A DNA stretch of 64,000 nt from Neisseria sp. DTU_2020_1000833_1_SI_GRL_NUU_006 (lineage in GTDB: Bacteria > Pseudomonadota > Gammaproteobacteria > Burkholderiales > Neisseriaceae). The stretch lies in assembly GCA_032388755.1 (NCBI GenBank), contig CP135593.1, positions 248,001 through 312,000 of the forward strand, given 5' to 3'. This document shows, in pieces, positions 45,282 through 53,959 of the stretch. The notes beneath the pieces were generated by a model, which made no database searches, had not been told where the DNA came from, and worked only from the letters and a program-made list of their open reading frames with translations. Positions within the stretch are counted from its first letter, which is position 1. Every line of letters starts with the position of its first letter. The translations under genes were made by a program, and so were the position numbers.

Positions 45282-45398
45282 GGCTGATAACAGCTTGAAT
45301 GGAACGCCGGGCGCTGATGCCGCTGCAAACTTGTGCCCGCCGTTTACACATCAAGCCCTATGTTTGCAAAAACATACCCAAGATTGCTTTCTTCAGGC

Positions 45399-45443
45399 TT
45401 TTCAGACGACCCCTGCGACCCAATAATCAGGGTCGTCTGAAAT
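45399..45443. terminator. Uptake-sequence hairpin before the small membrane protein gene
   Basis: TTTCAGACGACCCCTG and CAGGGTCGTCTGAAA pair; here the uptake core has GGG instead of AGG on both arms, a compensated change that keeps the stem. Confidence 0.6.
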
Positions 45444-45459
45444 TTTACGGAGTAACGCC

Positions 45460-45798
45460 ATGTCCCGCTCTTCGCTTTTCCTGCCGCTGTTTTTGATTAT
45501 CTTCGGTGCCGTTTGGTTTTTGAAAACGACGGACATCCTGCCCGCAACTTCGACCATCGTGTCCGCCGGTATGGTGCTGGCGGGGATTGCGGTTTTGGTG
45601 ATGGACGGTGTCAACAAGCAGTCTATCGTTTCCGGCCCGCTGCTGGTGTATATCGGCGCGGCGGTATATCTGCACAATCAATACTGGCTCGGATATTCGC
45701 CGCTGGTTGCTTTGGGAATGATGGTACTGGGCTGCCTGCTGCTGCTTTCGCGCAGCGATATGGTGCCTTATAAGCAGCATAAACAGCAGGATAACTAA
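45460..45798 (+). CDS. Small integral membrane protein, 112 aa
   Basis: A hydrophobic protein with four likely membrane spans (LFLPLFLIIFGAVWFLKTTD, then IVSAGMVLAGIAVLVMDGV, SGPLLVYIGAAVYL and LVALGMMVLGCLLLL). It resembles the short LiaF/DUF5668-type membrane modules but no function is known. The ATG is preceded by ACGGAG. Confidence 0.8.
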   Translation: MSRSSLFLPLFLIIFGAVWFLKTTDILPATSTIVSAGMVLAGIAVLVMDGVNKQSIVSGPLLVYIGAAVYLHNQYWLGYSPLVALGMMVLGCLLLLSRSDMVPYKQHKQQDN

Positions 45799-45810
45799 GC
45801 CTCCTCCCTG

Positions 45811-45857
45811 CAAAGGTCGTCTGAAAATGGTATAATCCGCCGTTTTCAGACGACCTG
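45811..45857. terminator. Uptake-sequence hairpin whose loop holds the guaA -10 box
   Basis: CAAAGGTCGTCTGAAAA and TTTTCAGACGACCTG pair around a loop of 15 bases. Confidence 0.7.
45828..45836 (+). promoter_or_regulatory. Extended -10 promoter element for guaA
   Basis: TGGTATAAT, a consensus extended -10 (TGnTATAAT), sits in the loop of the uptake-sequence hairpin. The -35 position (45808-45813, CTGCAA) is poor, as often with extended -10 promoters. The start codon of guaA is 88 bp downstream. Confidence 0.55.
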
Positions 45858-45923
45858 TTTTGTTATCGGAATCCCGTTTTGAGACAGTCAGACCGTTCCC
45901 TATTACTCTGCAAAGTTCCCGCC

Positions 45924-47489
45924 ATGACCCAAGACAAAATCCTCATCCTCGACTTCGGTTCGCAAGTTACCCAGCTTATCGCCCGCCGCGTGCGCGAAGC
46001 CCATGTCTACTGCGAGTTGCATTCTTTCGACATGCCTTTGGACGAAATCAAAGCCTTCAATCCGAAAGGTATCATCCTCTCCGGCGGCCCCAATTCCGTT
46101 TACGAATCCGATTATCAAGCCGATACCGGCATTTTCGATTTGGGCATTCCGGTTTTGGGCATCTGCTACGGAATGCAGTTTATGGCGCACCACTTGGGCG
46201 GCGAAGTTCAGCCCGGCAACCAGCGTGAATTCGGTTACGCGCAAGTCAAAACCATCGATAGCGAACTGACCCGCGATATTTACGATGACGCGCCGAATAC
46301 GCTGGACGTATGGATGAGCCACGGCGATAAAGTATCCAAACTGCCCAACGGCTTTGCCGTTATCGGCGATACCCCGTCATGCCCGATTGCCATGATGGAA
46401 AACGTCGAAAAACAATTCTACGGCATCCAATTCCACCCCGAAGTGACCCACACCAAACAAGGCCGCGCCCTGTTGAACCGCTTTGTCTTGGACATCTGCG
46501 GCGCGCAACCCAGCTGGACGATGCCGAACTACATCGAAGAAGCCGTTGCCAAAATCCGCGAACAGGTCGGCAGCGACGAAGTGATTTTGGGTCTGTCGGG
46601 CGGCGTGGACTCTTCCGTAGCCGCCGCGCTGATTCACCGCGCCATTGGCGACCAACTGACTTGCGTGTTCGTCGATCACGGCCTCTTGCGCCTGAATGAA
46701 GGCAAAATGGTGATGGATATGTTCGCCCGCAATTTGGGTGTGAAAGTGATTCACGTTGATGCCGAAGAGCAATTCATGGCGAAACTCGCCGGCGTTACCG
46801 ATCCCGAGAAAAAACGCAAAATCATCGGCGCGGAATTTATCGAAGTATTTGATGCAGAAGAGAAAAAACTCACTAACGCCAAATGGCTGGCGCAAGGCAC
46901 GATTTACCCCGACGTAATCGAATCCGCAGGTGCAAAAACCAAAAAAGCCCACGCCATCAAATCGCACCACAACGTCGGCGGCCTGCCTGAAAACATGAAG
47001 CTCAAGCTGCTCGAACCGCTGCGCGACTTGTTCAAAGACGAAGTGCGCGAACTGGGCGTTGCCTTGGGCTTGCCGCGCGAAATGGTGTACCGCCATCCGT
47101 TCCCCGGCCCTGGTTTGGGCGTGCGTATCTTGGGTGAAGTGAAAAAAGAATACGCCGACTTGCTGCGTCAGGCAGACGATATTTTCATCCAAGAATTGCG
47201 CAACACCACCGATGAAAACGGCACATCTTGGTACGACCTGACCAGTCAAGCCTTCGCCGTATTCCTGCCCGTCAAATCCGTCGGTGTAATGGGCGACGGG
47301 CGCACTTACGACTACGTCGTCGCACTGCGCGCAGTCATCACCAGCGACTTCATGACCGCACACTGGGCAGAACTGCCATACTCGCTGCTCGGCCGCGTCT
47401 CCAACCGCATCATCAACGAAGTCAAAGGCATCAACCGCGTAGTTTACGATGTAAGCGGCAAACCGCCTGCCACGATCGAGTGGGAATAA
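45924..47489 (+). CDS. guaA: GMP synthase (glutamine-hydrolysing)
   Basis: A 521-residue enzyme converting XMP to GMP. The start is at ATG 45924 ([18 protein letters not shown]). The glutaminase domain has nucleophile Cys81 (LGICYGMQF) and the FHPEVTHT segment. The ATP pyrophosphatase P-loop [11 protein letters not shown] is near 222-232. The C-terminal dimerisation domain includes [15 protein letters not shown] and ends with TIEWE. A Correia element begins 10 bp after the stop. Confidence 0.98.
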
Positions 47490-47498
47490 AAGTAAAGA

Positions 47499-47604
47499 TA
47501 TAGTGATTAACTTTAAACCAGTACGGCGTTGCCTCGCCTTGCCGTACTATCTGTACTGTCTGCGGCTTCGTCGCCTTGTCCTGATTTAAATTTAATCCAC
47601 TATA
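47499..47604. repeat. Correia element, internally deleted (106 bp)
   Basis: As the 107-bp copies but with one G missing in the left end (TATAGTGATTAACTTTAAAC). It lies directly behind guaA. Confidence 0.9.
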
Positions 47605-47613
47605 TAAACGCAT

Positions 47614-47651
47614 AAAAAGGTCGTCTGAAATGGTTTCAGACGACCTTTTGG
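47614..47651 (+). terminator. Uptake-sequence hairpin terminator
   Basis: AAAAGGTCGTCTGAAA, a 3-base loop and TTTCAGACGACCTTTT, then GGTTTTT; lies 10 bp beyond the Correia element after guaA. Confidence 0.75.
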
Positions 47652-47776
47652 TTTTTAAACAACAAATTCTTTTACCGTGTAATCAACACTCTGCTCTTAA
47701 TCGGCGGCTATATGCCGAAACCAATTTGCAAACCCTGAAAACCTTGTCTGGTAGATGCCTAATGTACATAAACCAC

Positions 47777-47805
47777 TTGACCGATTACATCGGATTACGT
47801 AAAGT
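47777..47805 (+). promoter_or_regulatory. Candidate lctP promoter
   Basis: TTGACC (47777-47782) and TAAAGT (47800-47805) are 17 bp apart, matching the consensus at 5/6 and 4/6. The predicted start of transcription is near 47812, just before the operator. Confidence 0.55.
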
Positions 47806-47820
47806 ATGCGGCGTTCTTTT

Positions 47821-47839
47821 AAATTGGTATTACCAATTT
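47821..47839. promoter_or_regulatory. GntR-type operator upstream of lctP
   Basis: A perfect 19-bp palindrome, AAATTGGTA-T-TACCAATTT. AATTGGT...ACCAATT is the known recognition pattern of the PdhR/LldR branch of GntR regulators. In gonococci the GntR regulator GdhR controls lctP, so a GdhR-like protein is the likely ligand here. The site starts about 9 bp after the predicted transcription start, a position fit for repression. Confidence 0.75.
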
Positions 47840-47934
47840 ATTTGATATCTGCTCTCAGATTAAGGTTCGATATCTTTCTCGCATCCGACATCACTAGAAA
47901 AATTGATAAACAATGCCGATTTTAAGGATTCACC

Positions 47935-49521
47935 ATGGCACTATTCCTTAGTATTTTCCCTATCATTCTGCTGATTTGGCTGATGGTTAAGAAAAACAGC
48001 ATGCCTTCCTACATTGCGCTGCCGATTACTGCCGCGCTGATTTACGCCATCAAGCTGTTTTATTTCAAAGACGACGCTATGCTGCTCAACGCAACCGCAG
48101 CGTCCGGCCTGGTTTCCACACTGACGCCGATTACCGTGATTTTCGGTGCGATCATGTTCAACCGTATGATGGAAACCACCGGCTGTATCGACGTTATCCG
48201 CAAATGGCTGGCGACCATCAGCCCAAACCCTGTGGCGCAGTTGATGATCATCGGCTGGGCGTTCGCCTTTATGATTGAGGGTGCATCCGGCTTCGGTACG
48301 CCTGCTGCGATTGCCGCCCCGATTCTGATGAGCTTGGGTTTCAACCCGTTGAGAGTGGCGATTTTTACGCTGGTCATGAACTCCGTGCCTGTATCATTCG
48401 GCGCGGTGGGTACACCGACTTGGTTCGGTTTCGCTCCTTTGGGTTTGGATCAAAAGAGCATTATGGAAATCGGTATGCAAACCGGCGTGATGCACTTCTT
48501 CGCGAGTTTCGTCATTCCCGTCATCGGCTTGAGCTTCATCGTGCCTTGGTCTGAAATCCGTAAAAACCTGGGCTTCATCGGCATCGCCGTCTTCTCTTGT
48601 ACCATTCCTTATGTCGCCTTGGCGATGGTTAACGAAGAATTCCCATCACTCGTTGCCGGCGCAATCGGTCTGATGGTGTCTGTATTCGCCGCCAACCACG
48701 GCTGGGGCTTGAGCAAAGACCATCCGAAAGACCCGAATGCCGAAAAAGTACCTTTCGCCCAAGTCGCCAAAGCACTTGCCCCCCTGGGTATGCTTATCGG
48801 CATGCTGGTGGTTACCCGCATCAAACAGCTCGGCATCAAAGGCCTGTTGACCAGCAAAGATAAATGGTTCAGCTTCCAACTGCCGTTTGATTTGAGCAAT
48901 ATCACCGTCAGCGACTCTTTGACCATTACTTTCAGCAATATTTTCGGACAAGGCGTCAATGCGTCCTACCAAACCCTCTACGTTCCCGCATGGATTCCGT
49001 TTGTCTTTACCGTTTGGATTTGTATCCTGCTTTATAAAACCAAATTCAAAGACGCCTGGGCTTTCTACGCTGCAACGTTCAACCAAACCAAAAAACCGCT
49101 GCTTGCCTTGATGGGCGCGCTGATTATGGTTCAACTGATGATGGTTGGCGGCGACGACTCCATGGTGAAAATCATCGGTAAAGAGTTTGCCGCGATGGCA
49201 GGCGAACACTGGGTTTACTTCTCCCCTTACCTTGGCGCTATCGGTGCATTCTTCTCCGGTTCGAACACCGTATCCAACCTGACATTTGGTCCGATTCAGC
49301 AACAAATCGCCCTTGATACCGGCCTGTCCGTTACCCTCATCCTCGCCCTGCAATCCGTCGGTGGCGCAATGGGCAACATGGTCTGCATCAACAACATCAT
49401 CGCCGTATGTACCGTACTGGACGTGAAAAACGCCGAAGGTGCGATTATCAAGAAAACCGTTATTCCGATGGCGATTTACGGTGTGATTGCTGTCGCCATA
49501 GCAGCTATTTTCTTCATGTAA
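47935..49521 (+). CDS. lctP: L-lactate permease
   Basis: A 528-residue inner-membrane transporter of the LctP family with about 12-14 spans. Family segments include TPITVIFGAIMFNRMMETTG, FMIEGASGFGTPAAIAAPIL, SVPVSFGAVGTPTWFGF and SGSNTVSNLTFGPIQQQIA. It imports lactate with protons, a major carbon source for Neisseria on mucosa. AAGGA precedes the ATG. The upstream palindrome suggests repression by a lactate- or glutamate-linked GntR protein. Confidence 0.96.
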   Translation: MALFLSIFPIILLIWLMVKKNSMPSYIALPITAALIYAIKLFYFKDDAMLLNATAASGLVSTLTPITVIFGAIMFNRMMETTGCIDVIRKWLATISPNPVAQLMIIGWAFAFMIEGASGFGTPAAIAAPILMSLGFNPLRVAIFTLVMNSVPVSFGAVGTPTWFGFAPLGLDQKSIMEIGMQTGVMHFFASFVIPVIGLSFIVPWSEIRKNLGFIGIAVFSCTIPYVALAMVNEEFPSLVAGAIGLMVSVFAANHGWGLSKDHPKDPNAEKVPFAQVAKALAPLGMLIGMLVVTRIKQLGIKGLLTSKDKWFSFQLPFDLSNITVSDSLTITFSNIFGQGVNASYQTLYVPAWIPFVFTVWICILLYKTKFKDAWAFYAATFNQTKKPLLALMGALIMVQLMMVGGDDSMVKIIGKEFAAMAGEHWVYFSPYLGAIGAFFSGSNTVSNLTFGPIQQQIALDTGLSVTLILALQSVGGAMGNMVCINNIIAVCTVLDVKNAEGAIIKKTVIPMAIYGVIAVAIAAIFFM

Positions 49522-49536
49522 GAACCTTATAAAGCA

Positions 49537-49571
49537 AAAGGTCGTCTGAAAAATGTTCAGACGACCTTTTT
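49537..49571 (+). terminator. Uptake-sequence hairpin after lctP
   Basis: AAAAGGTCGTCTGAA and TTCAGACGACCTTTT with a 5-base loop and a T-rich end. Confidence 0.75.
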
Positions 49572-49652
49572 CTTTTGTCCTTCCGGTACGATGTTTTGTT
49601 ACAATATTCATAACCATACCGATAAGCACAAGCTGCAAACCAAGGAGAAAAC

Positions 49653-50297
49653 ATGAAAACCGCTATTGTCGATTACGGCATGGGCAACCTGCATTCCGTC
49701 CTCAAATCAGTACAAGCCGCGCAAGCCTTGTCGGGAAAAGCCGGTGAAGTTTATCTGACCGACCGCCCCGAAGACATCCTCGCTGCCGACAAAATCATTT
49801 TCCCCGGTCAGGGTGCGATGCCCGACTGTATGGCTGCATTGCGGCAAAGCGGTTTGGGCGAGGCAGTGGAACATGGATTGAAAAACAAACCGTTTTTCGG
49901 CATCTGCGTCGGCGCGCAATTATTGTTCGAACACAGCGAAGAAGGCGATACCGCCGGACTGTGTTGGTTTAAAGGCAGGGTCAAACGCTTCTCCGCCAAT
50001 CAAACCGATGAACACGGAGGTCGTCTGAAAGTGCCGCACATGGGCTGGAACACAGTACGCCAAACCCGCCCGCACCCGCTGTTTAAAGACATCGGACAAG
50101 AAACGCGCTTTTACTTTGTCCACAGTTACTACTTCGCTCCCGAAGACCCCGAAACCGTCCTTGCTACCAGCGAATATCCTAACGAATTTGCCTGTATCGT
50201 CGGCAAAGACAATGTCTTCGCCACCCAGTTCCACACGGAAAAAAGCCACGACGCAGGATTGTTGCTGTTACGCAATTTCTTGGACTGGACAGTTTGA
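49653..50297 (+). CDS. hisH: Imidazole glycerol phosphate synthase, glutaminase subunit
   Basis: A 214-residue class I glutaminase that feeds ammonia to HisF. Nucleophile Cys85 is in FFGICVGAQLLF, with the His/Glu pair in TQFHTEKSHDAG. It begins MKTAIVDYGMGNLHSV. An internal uptake sequence near 50020 encodes GRLKVPHMGWN, and the family-conserved PHMGWN follows directly. First of the partial his cluster hisH-hisA-hisF-hisI-hisE; hisG, hisD, hisC and hisB are not in this window. Confidence 0.97.
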   Translation: MKTAIVDYGMGNLHSVLKSVQAAQALSGKAGEVYLTDRPEDILAADKIIFPGQGAMPDCMAALRQSGLGEAVEHGLKNKPFFGICVGAQLLFEHSEEGDTAGLCWFKGRVKRFSANQTDEHGGRLKVPHMGWNTVRQTRPHPLFKDIGQETRFYFVHSYYFAPEDPETVLATSEYPNEFACIVGKDNVFATQFHTEKSHDAGLLLLRNFLDWTV

Positions 50298-50458
50298 AAA
50301 GGCTTGCACTTTGATTTTTATAAATTAATCGGGTCGTCTGAAAAGGATTTTCAAGCGATTTTGATCAGGATTCCGTATTATTGTTAACTTAAATTATTCA
50401 AATATGCTAAAACTCGATAATTTGTGTAAAATACACTCCGCATAAGGATAGGATTCCC

Positions 50459-51196
50459 ATGCTGCTGATTCCCGCAATCGATTTAAAAGAAGGCCGCTGC
50501 GTGCGCCTGAAACAAGGTTTGATGGAGCAGGCGACGGTGTTTTCCGATTTGCCCGCCGAAACTGCGCTGCATTGGTTCAAACAAGGCGCGCGCCGTTTGC
50601 ATTTGGTGGATTTGAACGGTGCATTTGCCGGCGTTCCGCAAAATTTTCCCGCCATCAAGGACATCCTCGCTGCTGTTGCCAAAGACATTCCCGTACAGCT
50701 GGGCGGCGGAATACGTGACTTGGAAACCATTGAAAAATATTTGGATTTGGGATTGAACGACGTCATTATCGGTACGGCGGCGGTAAGAAATCCTGACTTC
50801 GTGCGCGAGGCGTGCAAAACGTTTCCGGGGCAGATTATCGTCGGGTTGGATGCCAAAGACGGCATGGTGGCGATAGACGGTTGGGCGACTGTAACCGAGC
50901 ATCATGTGATTGATTTGGCGAAACGTTTTGAAGACGACGGCGTCAACAGCATTATTTACACCGACATCGGCCGCGACGGCATGATGAGCGGCGTGAACAT
51001 CGACGCAACCGTCAAACTGGCGCAAGCCGTTGCCATTCCGGTTATCGCATCGGGCGGTTTGACCAATTTGGACGACATCCGAGCTTTGTGTGCCGTTGAG
51101 AAACACGGCGTGGCGGGTGCGATTACCGGTCGTGCGATTTACGAGGGCAGTATTGATTTTGCCCAAGCGCAGCAGTTGGCGGATTCGCTGGCATAA
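50459..51196 (+). CDS. hisA: ProFAR isomerase HisA
   Basis: A 245-residue TIM-barrel isomerase. Catalytic Asp8 is in MLLIPAIDLKEGRCVRL; the second Asp is in YTDIGRDGMMSG. VQLGGGIRDLETIEKYL and VIASGGLTNLDDIRAL are the phosphate-binding loops. A candidate -10 (TAAAAT, 50427-50432) lies 26 bp before the start. Confidence 0.97.
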   Translation: MLLIPAIDLKEGRCVRLKQGLMEQATVFSDLPAETALHWFKQGARRLHLVDLNGAFAGVPQNFPAIKDILAAVAKDIPVQLGGGIRDLETIEKYLDLGLNDVIIGTAAVRNPDFVREACKTFPGQIIVGLDAKDGMVAIDGWATVTEHHVIDLAKRFEDDGVNSIIYTDIGRDGMMSGVNIDATVKLAQAVAIPVIASGGLTNLDDIRALCAVEKHGVAGAITGRAIYEGSIDFAQAQQLADSLA

Positions 51197-51202
51197 TTTG
51201 TA

Positions 51203-51274
51203 TTGGCGGAACCCGTCGCACTCGTTTTGGCGAAATTCGTTACACTCATTTTAGCGAAACTCGCTGCGCTCGTT
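51203..51274. repeat. Three 24-bp tandem units abutting an uptake sequence
   Basis: Units 51203-51226, 51227-51250 and 51251-51274 share TT(A/G)GCG-AA at the start and CTC(A/G)TT at the end. The uptake sequence TTCAGACGACCT begins at the very next base (51275). The unit nearest the uptake sequence is the most regular. Confidence 0.85.
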
Positions 51275-51553
51275 TTCAGACGACCTTATTTAAAAACAAC
51301 CATCCAGGTCGTCTGAAATGACCAAACGTTTTCTTACTCACTTGTCCCGCCGTTTTCAAACAATATAGCGGGGCGAAGATACACAATACTCGGTTGAACC
51401 TGTTTGCTTTCATTGTTGTCCTGTCTGCACAGGCAGGACAAAAGACGGGTTCGTCCATTTTTCTTCACAATAAAAGGCGGCTGACCGCCGAATATTGTTT
51501 GGGACTCACCATCCCACACTCACTAGTTTTATTTACTTTTCAAGGGGTATTTC
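51275..51553. other. Structured leader region before a small membrane protein gene
   Basis: Holds an inverted uptake pair (51275-51286 and 51308-51319) and a stem of 8 bp (TTGTCCTG at 51416-51423 with CAGGACAA at 51434-51441), followed by AGGCGGCTGACCGCC (51475-51489). No gene seen. The hairpins might belong to a leader RNA or be remnants of repeats. Confidence 0.5.
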
Positions 51554-51871
51554 ATGTTTGAAGCATTTATTTTGGGCTTTTGGATTATCTGGTCGTCCGG
51601 CCGCAACGTGCGCGCCGTCAGCGAAGGTTTGGGATTTACCATCATCGCCATCCTCGTCCGCCAGCTTTCCGCGTTCGATATGCCGATGATCGACACCTAT
51701 TGGATGGTGTTTAATGGCGCGTTGTGGGCATTTGCCAGCACAGTGTTTTATATCGTCGGACGCTTCAGCGGCAGCTTTATGACTTCCTGCGTATTCGCCG
51801 CCATTGCAGGCGTCGGCTATTTCCAACTGCTCCAACATCTGCCCAAATGGGTGCACAACTGGCTGGCGTAA
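51554..51871 (+). CDS. Small membrane protein within the his cluster, 105 aa
   Basis: A hydrophobic protein with three to four likely spans (FEAFILGFWIIWSSGR, GLGFTIIAILVRQLS, VFNGALWAFASTVFYIVGRF, CVFAAIAGVGYFQLL). CAAGGGG precedes its ATG. It interrupts hisA and hisF on the same strand. No family recognised; nothing ties it to histidine synthesis. Confidence 0.75.
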   Translation: MFEAFILGFWIIWSSGRNVRAVSEGLGFTIIAILVRQLSAFDMPMIDTYWMVFNGALWAFASTVFYIVGRFSGSFMTSCVFAAIAGVGYFQLLQHLPKWVHNWLA

Positions 51872-51951
51872 CACCTGCCTTGCCGGTATCAATGATTTGT
51901 AAGGTCGTCTGAAACGGATTGTCCGTTTGGGTGGAATCCGTTGTATGGGTT

Positions 51952-51975
51952 TTAGCGAAACCCGCTGCGCCCACT
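51952..51975. repeat. Single 24-bp unit abutting an uptake sequence
   Basis: One unit starting TTAGCGAAACCCGCTGCG, followed at once by TTCAGACGACCT at 51976. Confidence 0.8.
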
Positions 51976-52015
51976 TTCAGACGACCTCATTCCTAGGTTT
52001 GGAAAGGCATTCAAA

Positions 52016-52783
52016 ATGGCACTGGCAAAACGCATCATCCCCTGTCTCGACGTTAAAGACGGCCGCGTCGTCAAAGGCGTAAACTTTCTCGGTTTGCGCG
52101 ATGCGGGCAATCCCGTCGATGTCGCCAAACGCTACAACGACGAAGGTGCGGACGAGCTGACCTTCCTCGACATCACTGCCTCCTCCGACAACCGCGACAC
52201 CATTTTGCACGTCATCGAAGACGTTGCCTCACAGGTTTTCATTCCGCTGACCGTCGGCGGCGGTGTGCGCACCGTAGCCGACATCCGCCGCCTGCTCAAT
52301 GCAGGTGCGGATAAAGCCAGCATCAACACCGCCGCCGTCACCAATCCCGATTTAGTCAACGAAGCCGCCGGATTTTTCGGCTCGCAAGCCATCGTCGTCG
52401 CCGTCGATGCCAAAGCCGTCAATCCCGAAAACACCCGATGGGAAATCTTCACCCACGGCGGGCGCACGCCGACGGGCTTGGACGCAGTCGAATGGGCGGT
52501 TGAAATGCAGCGGCGCGGCGCGGGCGAAATCCTGCTCACCAGCATGGACAGGGACGGCACGAAACAAGGCTTCAACCTGCCGCTGACCCGCGCTGTCAGC
52601 GAAGCAGTCGACATTCCCGTCATCGCCTCAGGAGGCGTCGGCAATGTTCAGCATCTGATTGACGGCATCAAAGAAGGCAAAGCCGATGCCGTGCTTGCCG
52701 CCAGTATTTTCCACTTCGGCGAAGTCAGTATCCGCGATGCGAAGCTCGCCATGCGCGAAGCTGGAATCGAAGTGCGGCTGTAA
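52016..52783 (+). CDS. hisF: Imidazole glycerol phosphate synthase, cyclase subunit
   Basis: A 255-residue TIM barrel that closes the imidazole ring using ammonia from HisH. Catalytic Asp12 is in RIIPCLDVKDGRVVKG, and the second Asp in LLTSMDRDGTKQGF. VGGGVRTVADIRRLLNAGAD and IASGGVGNVQHLIDGI are typical. A 24-bp unit with its uptake sequence lies just upstream, and an array just downstream. Confidence 0.98.
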   Translation: MALAKRIIPCLDVKDGRVVKGVNFLGLRDAGNPVDVAKRYNDEGADELTFLDITASSDNRDTILHVIEDVASQVFIPLTVGGGVRTVADIRRLLNAGADKASINTAAVTNPDLVNEAAGFFGSQAIVVAVDAKAVNPENTRWEIFTHGGRTPTGLDAVEWAVEMQRRGAGEILLTSMDRDGTKQGFNLPLTRAVSEAVDIPVIASGGVGNVQHLIDGIKEGKADAVLAASIFHFGEVSIRDAKLAMREAGIEVRL

Positions 52784-52814
52784 GTTGAACTTGATTGACT
52801 CGAGGTCGTCTGAA

Positions 52815-52886
52815 AACGAGCGCAGCGAGTTTCGCCAAAACGAGTGTAACGAGTTTCGCTAAAATGAACGAAGCGAGTTCGTCAAA
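52815..52886. repeat. Three 24-bp tandem units following an uptake sequence
   Basis: In the opposite orientation: AGGTCGTCTGAA at 52803-52814, then units at 52815, 52839 and 52863. The third, farthest from the uptake sequence, is the most diverged. It fills most of the hisF-hisI gap. Confidence 0.85.
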
Positions 52887-52905
52887 ATAAATAAGGATGC
52901 CGAAT

Positions 52906-53304
52906 ATGGATAACAGCCTGCTTGAAGCCGTCAAATTCGACGAAAAAGGCTTGGTCTGCGCCATCGCCCAAGATAGGCAGACCCGCCGCGTATTGATGGT
53001 CGCATGGATGAACGCCGAAGCGCTGCAAAAAACCGTAGAAACCGGTTTCGCCCACTATTACAGCCGCTCGCGCCAAAAACAATGGATGAAGGGCGAAGAA
53101 TCAGGGCACACGCAAAAGGTGTACGAATTGCGCCTCGACTGCGACGGCGACTCCATCGTGATGCTGATAGACCAAAACGGCGGCATCGCCTGCCATACGG
53201 GACGCGAAAGCTGTTTCTACAAAGTTTGGAAAGACGGCGCATGGCAGACGGTTGATGCCGTGTTGAAAGACGAAGAAGCCATTTATGGGCAGACACATCC
53301 TTAG
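52906..53304 (+). CDS. hisI: Phosphoribosyl-AMP cyclohydrolase
   Basis: A 132-residue metal-dependent enzyme opening the adenine ring. The start is at ATG 52906 with AAGGA nine bases upstream; an ATG at 52897 is too close to that site. MVAWMNAEALQKTVETG, YYSRSRQKQWMKGEESGH and the cysteine-containing DCDGDSIVMLIDQNGG-ACHTG are the family signatures. Encoded separately from hisE, which follows. Confidence 0.97.
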   Translation: MDNSLLEAVKFDEKGLVCAIAQDRQTRRVLMVAWMNAEALQKTVETGFAHYYSRSRQKQWMKGEESGHTQKVYELRLDCDGDSIVMLIDQNGGIACHTGRESCFYKVWKDGAWQTVDAVLKDEEAIYGQTHP

Positions 53305-53316
53305 AGGTCGTCTGAA

Positions 53317-53388
53317 AATGAGCGCAGCGAGTTTCGCTAAAATGAGCGCAGCAAGTTTCGCCAAAACGAGCGCAGCGAGTTTCACCAA
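53317..53388. repeat. Three 24-bp tandem units following an uptake sequence
   Basis: AGGTCGTCTGAA at 53305-53316 is followed in register by units at 53317, 53341 and 53365 (AATGAGCGCAGCGAGTTTCG and close variants). The uptake sequence itself touches the hisI stop codon. Confidence 0.85.
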
Positions 53389-53496
53389 AAATCGGGCGGA
53401 TGATTATCTGTTGTCAGAAACAGCGTTACGCGAAGCCAAGCAAACCGATGCCTTATCCGAATAATCCTTATCCTTCAAAGCAAAGCCGAAAATCCC

Positions 53497-53820
53497 ATGT
53501 CCGACACCATCCTCACCCAAATCCAAAACACCATCGACTCCCGCAAAGGCGGCGATTCCGAAGCTTCCTACGTTGCCCAGCTTCTGCACAAAGGTGAAGA
53601 CAAAATCCTCAAAAAAGTTATCGAAGAAGCGGGCGAAGTCCTGATGGCGTCGAAAGACGGCGGCGGCGAACACCTCGTTTACGAAGTTGCCGACTTATGG
53701 TTTCACACTATGGTTCTCTTGGCGCACCACGGTTTGCGCGCCGAAGATGTCGTCAACGAGCTTGCGCGCCGTCAAGGTTTATCAGGCTTGGCGGAAAAAG
53801 CCTCTCGCAAAGAGTCTTGA
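53497..53820 (+). CDS. hisE: Phosphoribosyl-ATP pyrophosphatase
   Basis: A 107-residue MazG-like helical enzyme. YVAQLLHKGEDKILKKVIEE, AGEVLMASKDG and EVADLWFHTMVLLAHHGL carry the metal-binding Glu and Asp residues. Last his gene in this cluster. Confidence 0.97.
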   Translation: MSDTILTQIQNTIDSRKGGDSEASYVAQLLHKGEDKILKKVIEEAGEVLMASKDGGGEHLVYEVADLWFHTMVLLAHHGLRAEDVVNELARRQGLSGLAEKASRKES

Positions 53821-53863
53821 ATTTATATTACAATCCGACCTTATTCGTTTTTCTGCCGTCTGT

Positions 53864-53959
53864 TTGACGAAACGCGCTGCACACGTTTTAGCGAAACTCT
53901 ATTCTCTCGTTTTAGTGAAACTCGTTGTACTCGTTTTAGCGAAACTCGCTGCGCTCGTT
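53864..53959. repeat. Four 24-bp tandem units abutting an uptake sequence
   Basis: Units at 53864, 53888, 53912 and 53936, then TTCAGACGACCT at 53960-53971. Units decay with distance from the uptake sequence: the one touching it is TTAGCGAAACTCGCTGCGCT-type exactly, the farthest matches least. Confidence 0.87.

Noticed and set aside
46377..47363. Long open frame of 328 codons on the minus strand
   Set aside because: It is a frame opposite guaA, created by GC-biased codon use; no family features.
47630..47845. 71-codon open frame before lctP
   Set aside because: It starts inside an uptake-sequence hairpin and runs across the predicted lctP promoter and operator.
52725..53388. Minus-strand open frames encoding LAALVLAK-type repeats at 52725-52964 and 53101-53388
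   Set aside because: They arise because 24-bp units are a multiple of three and stay open; they overlap hisF and hisI and lack ribosome sites and family resemblance.
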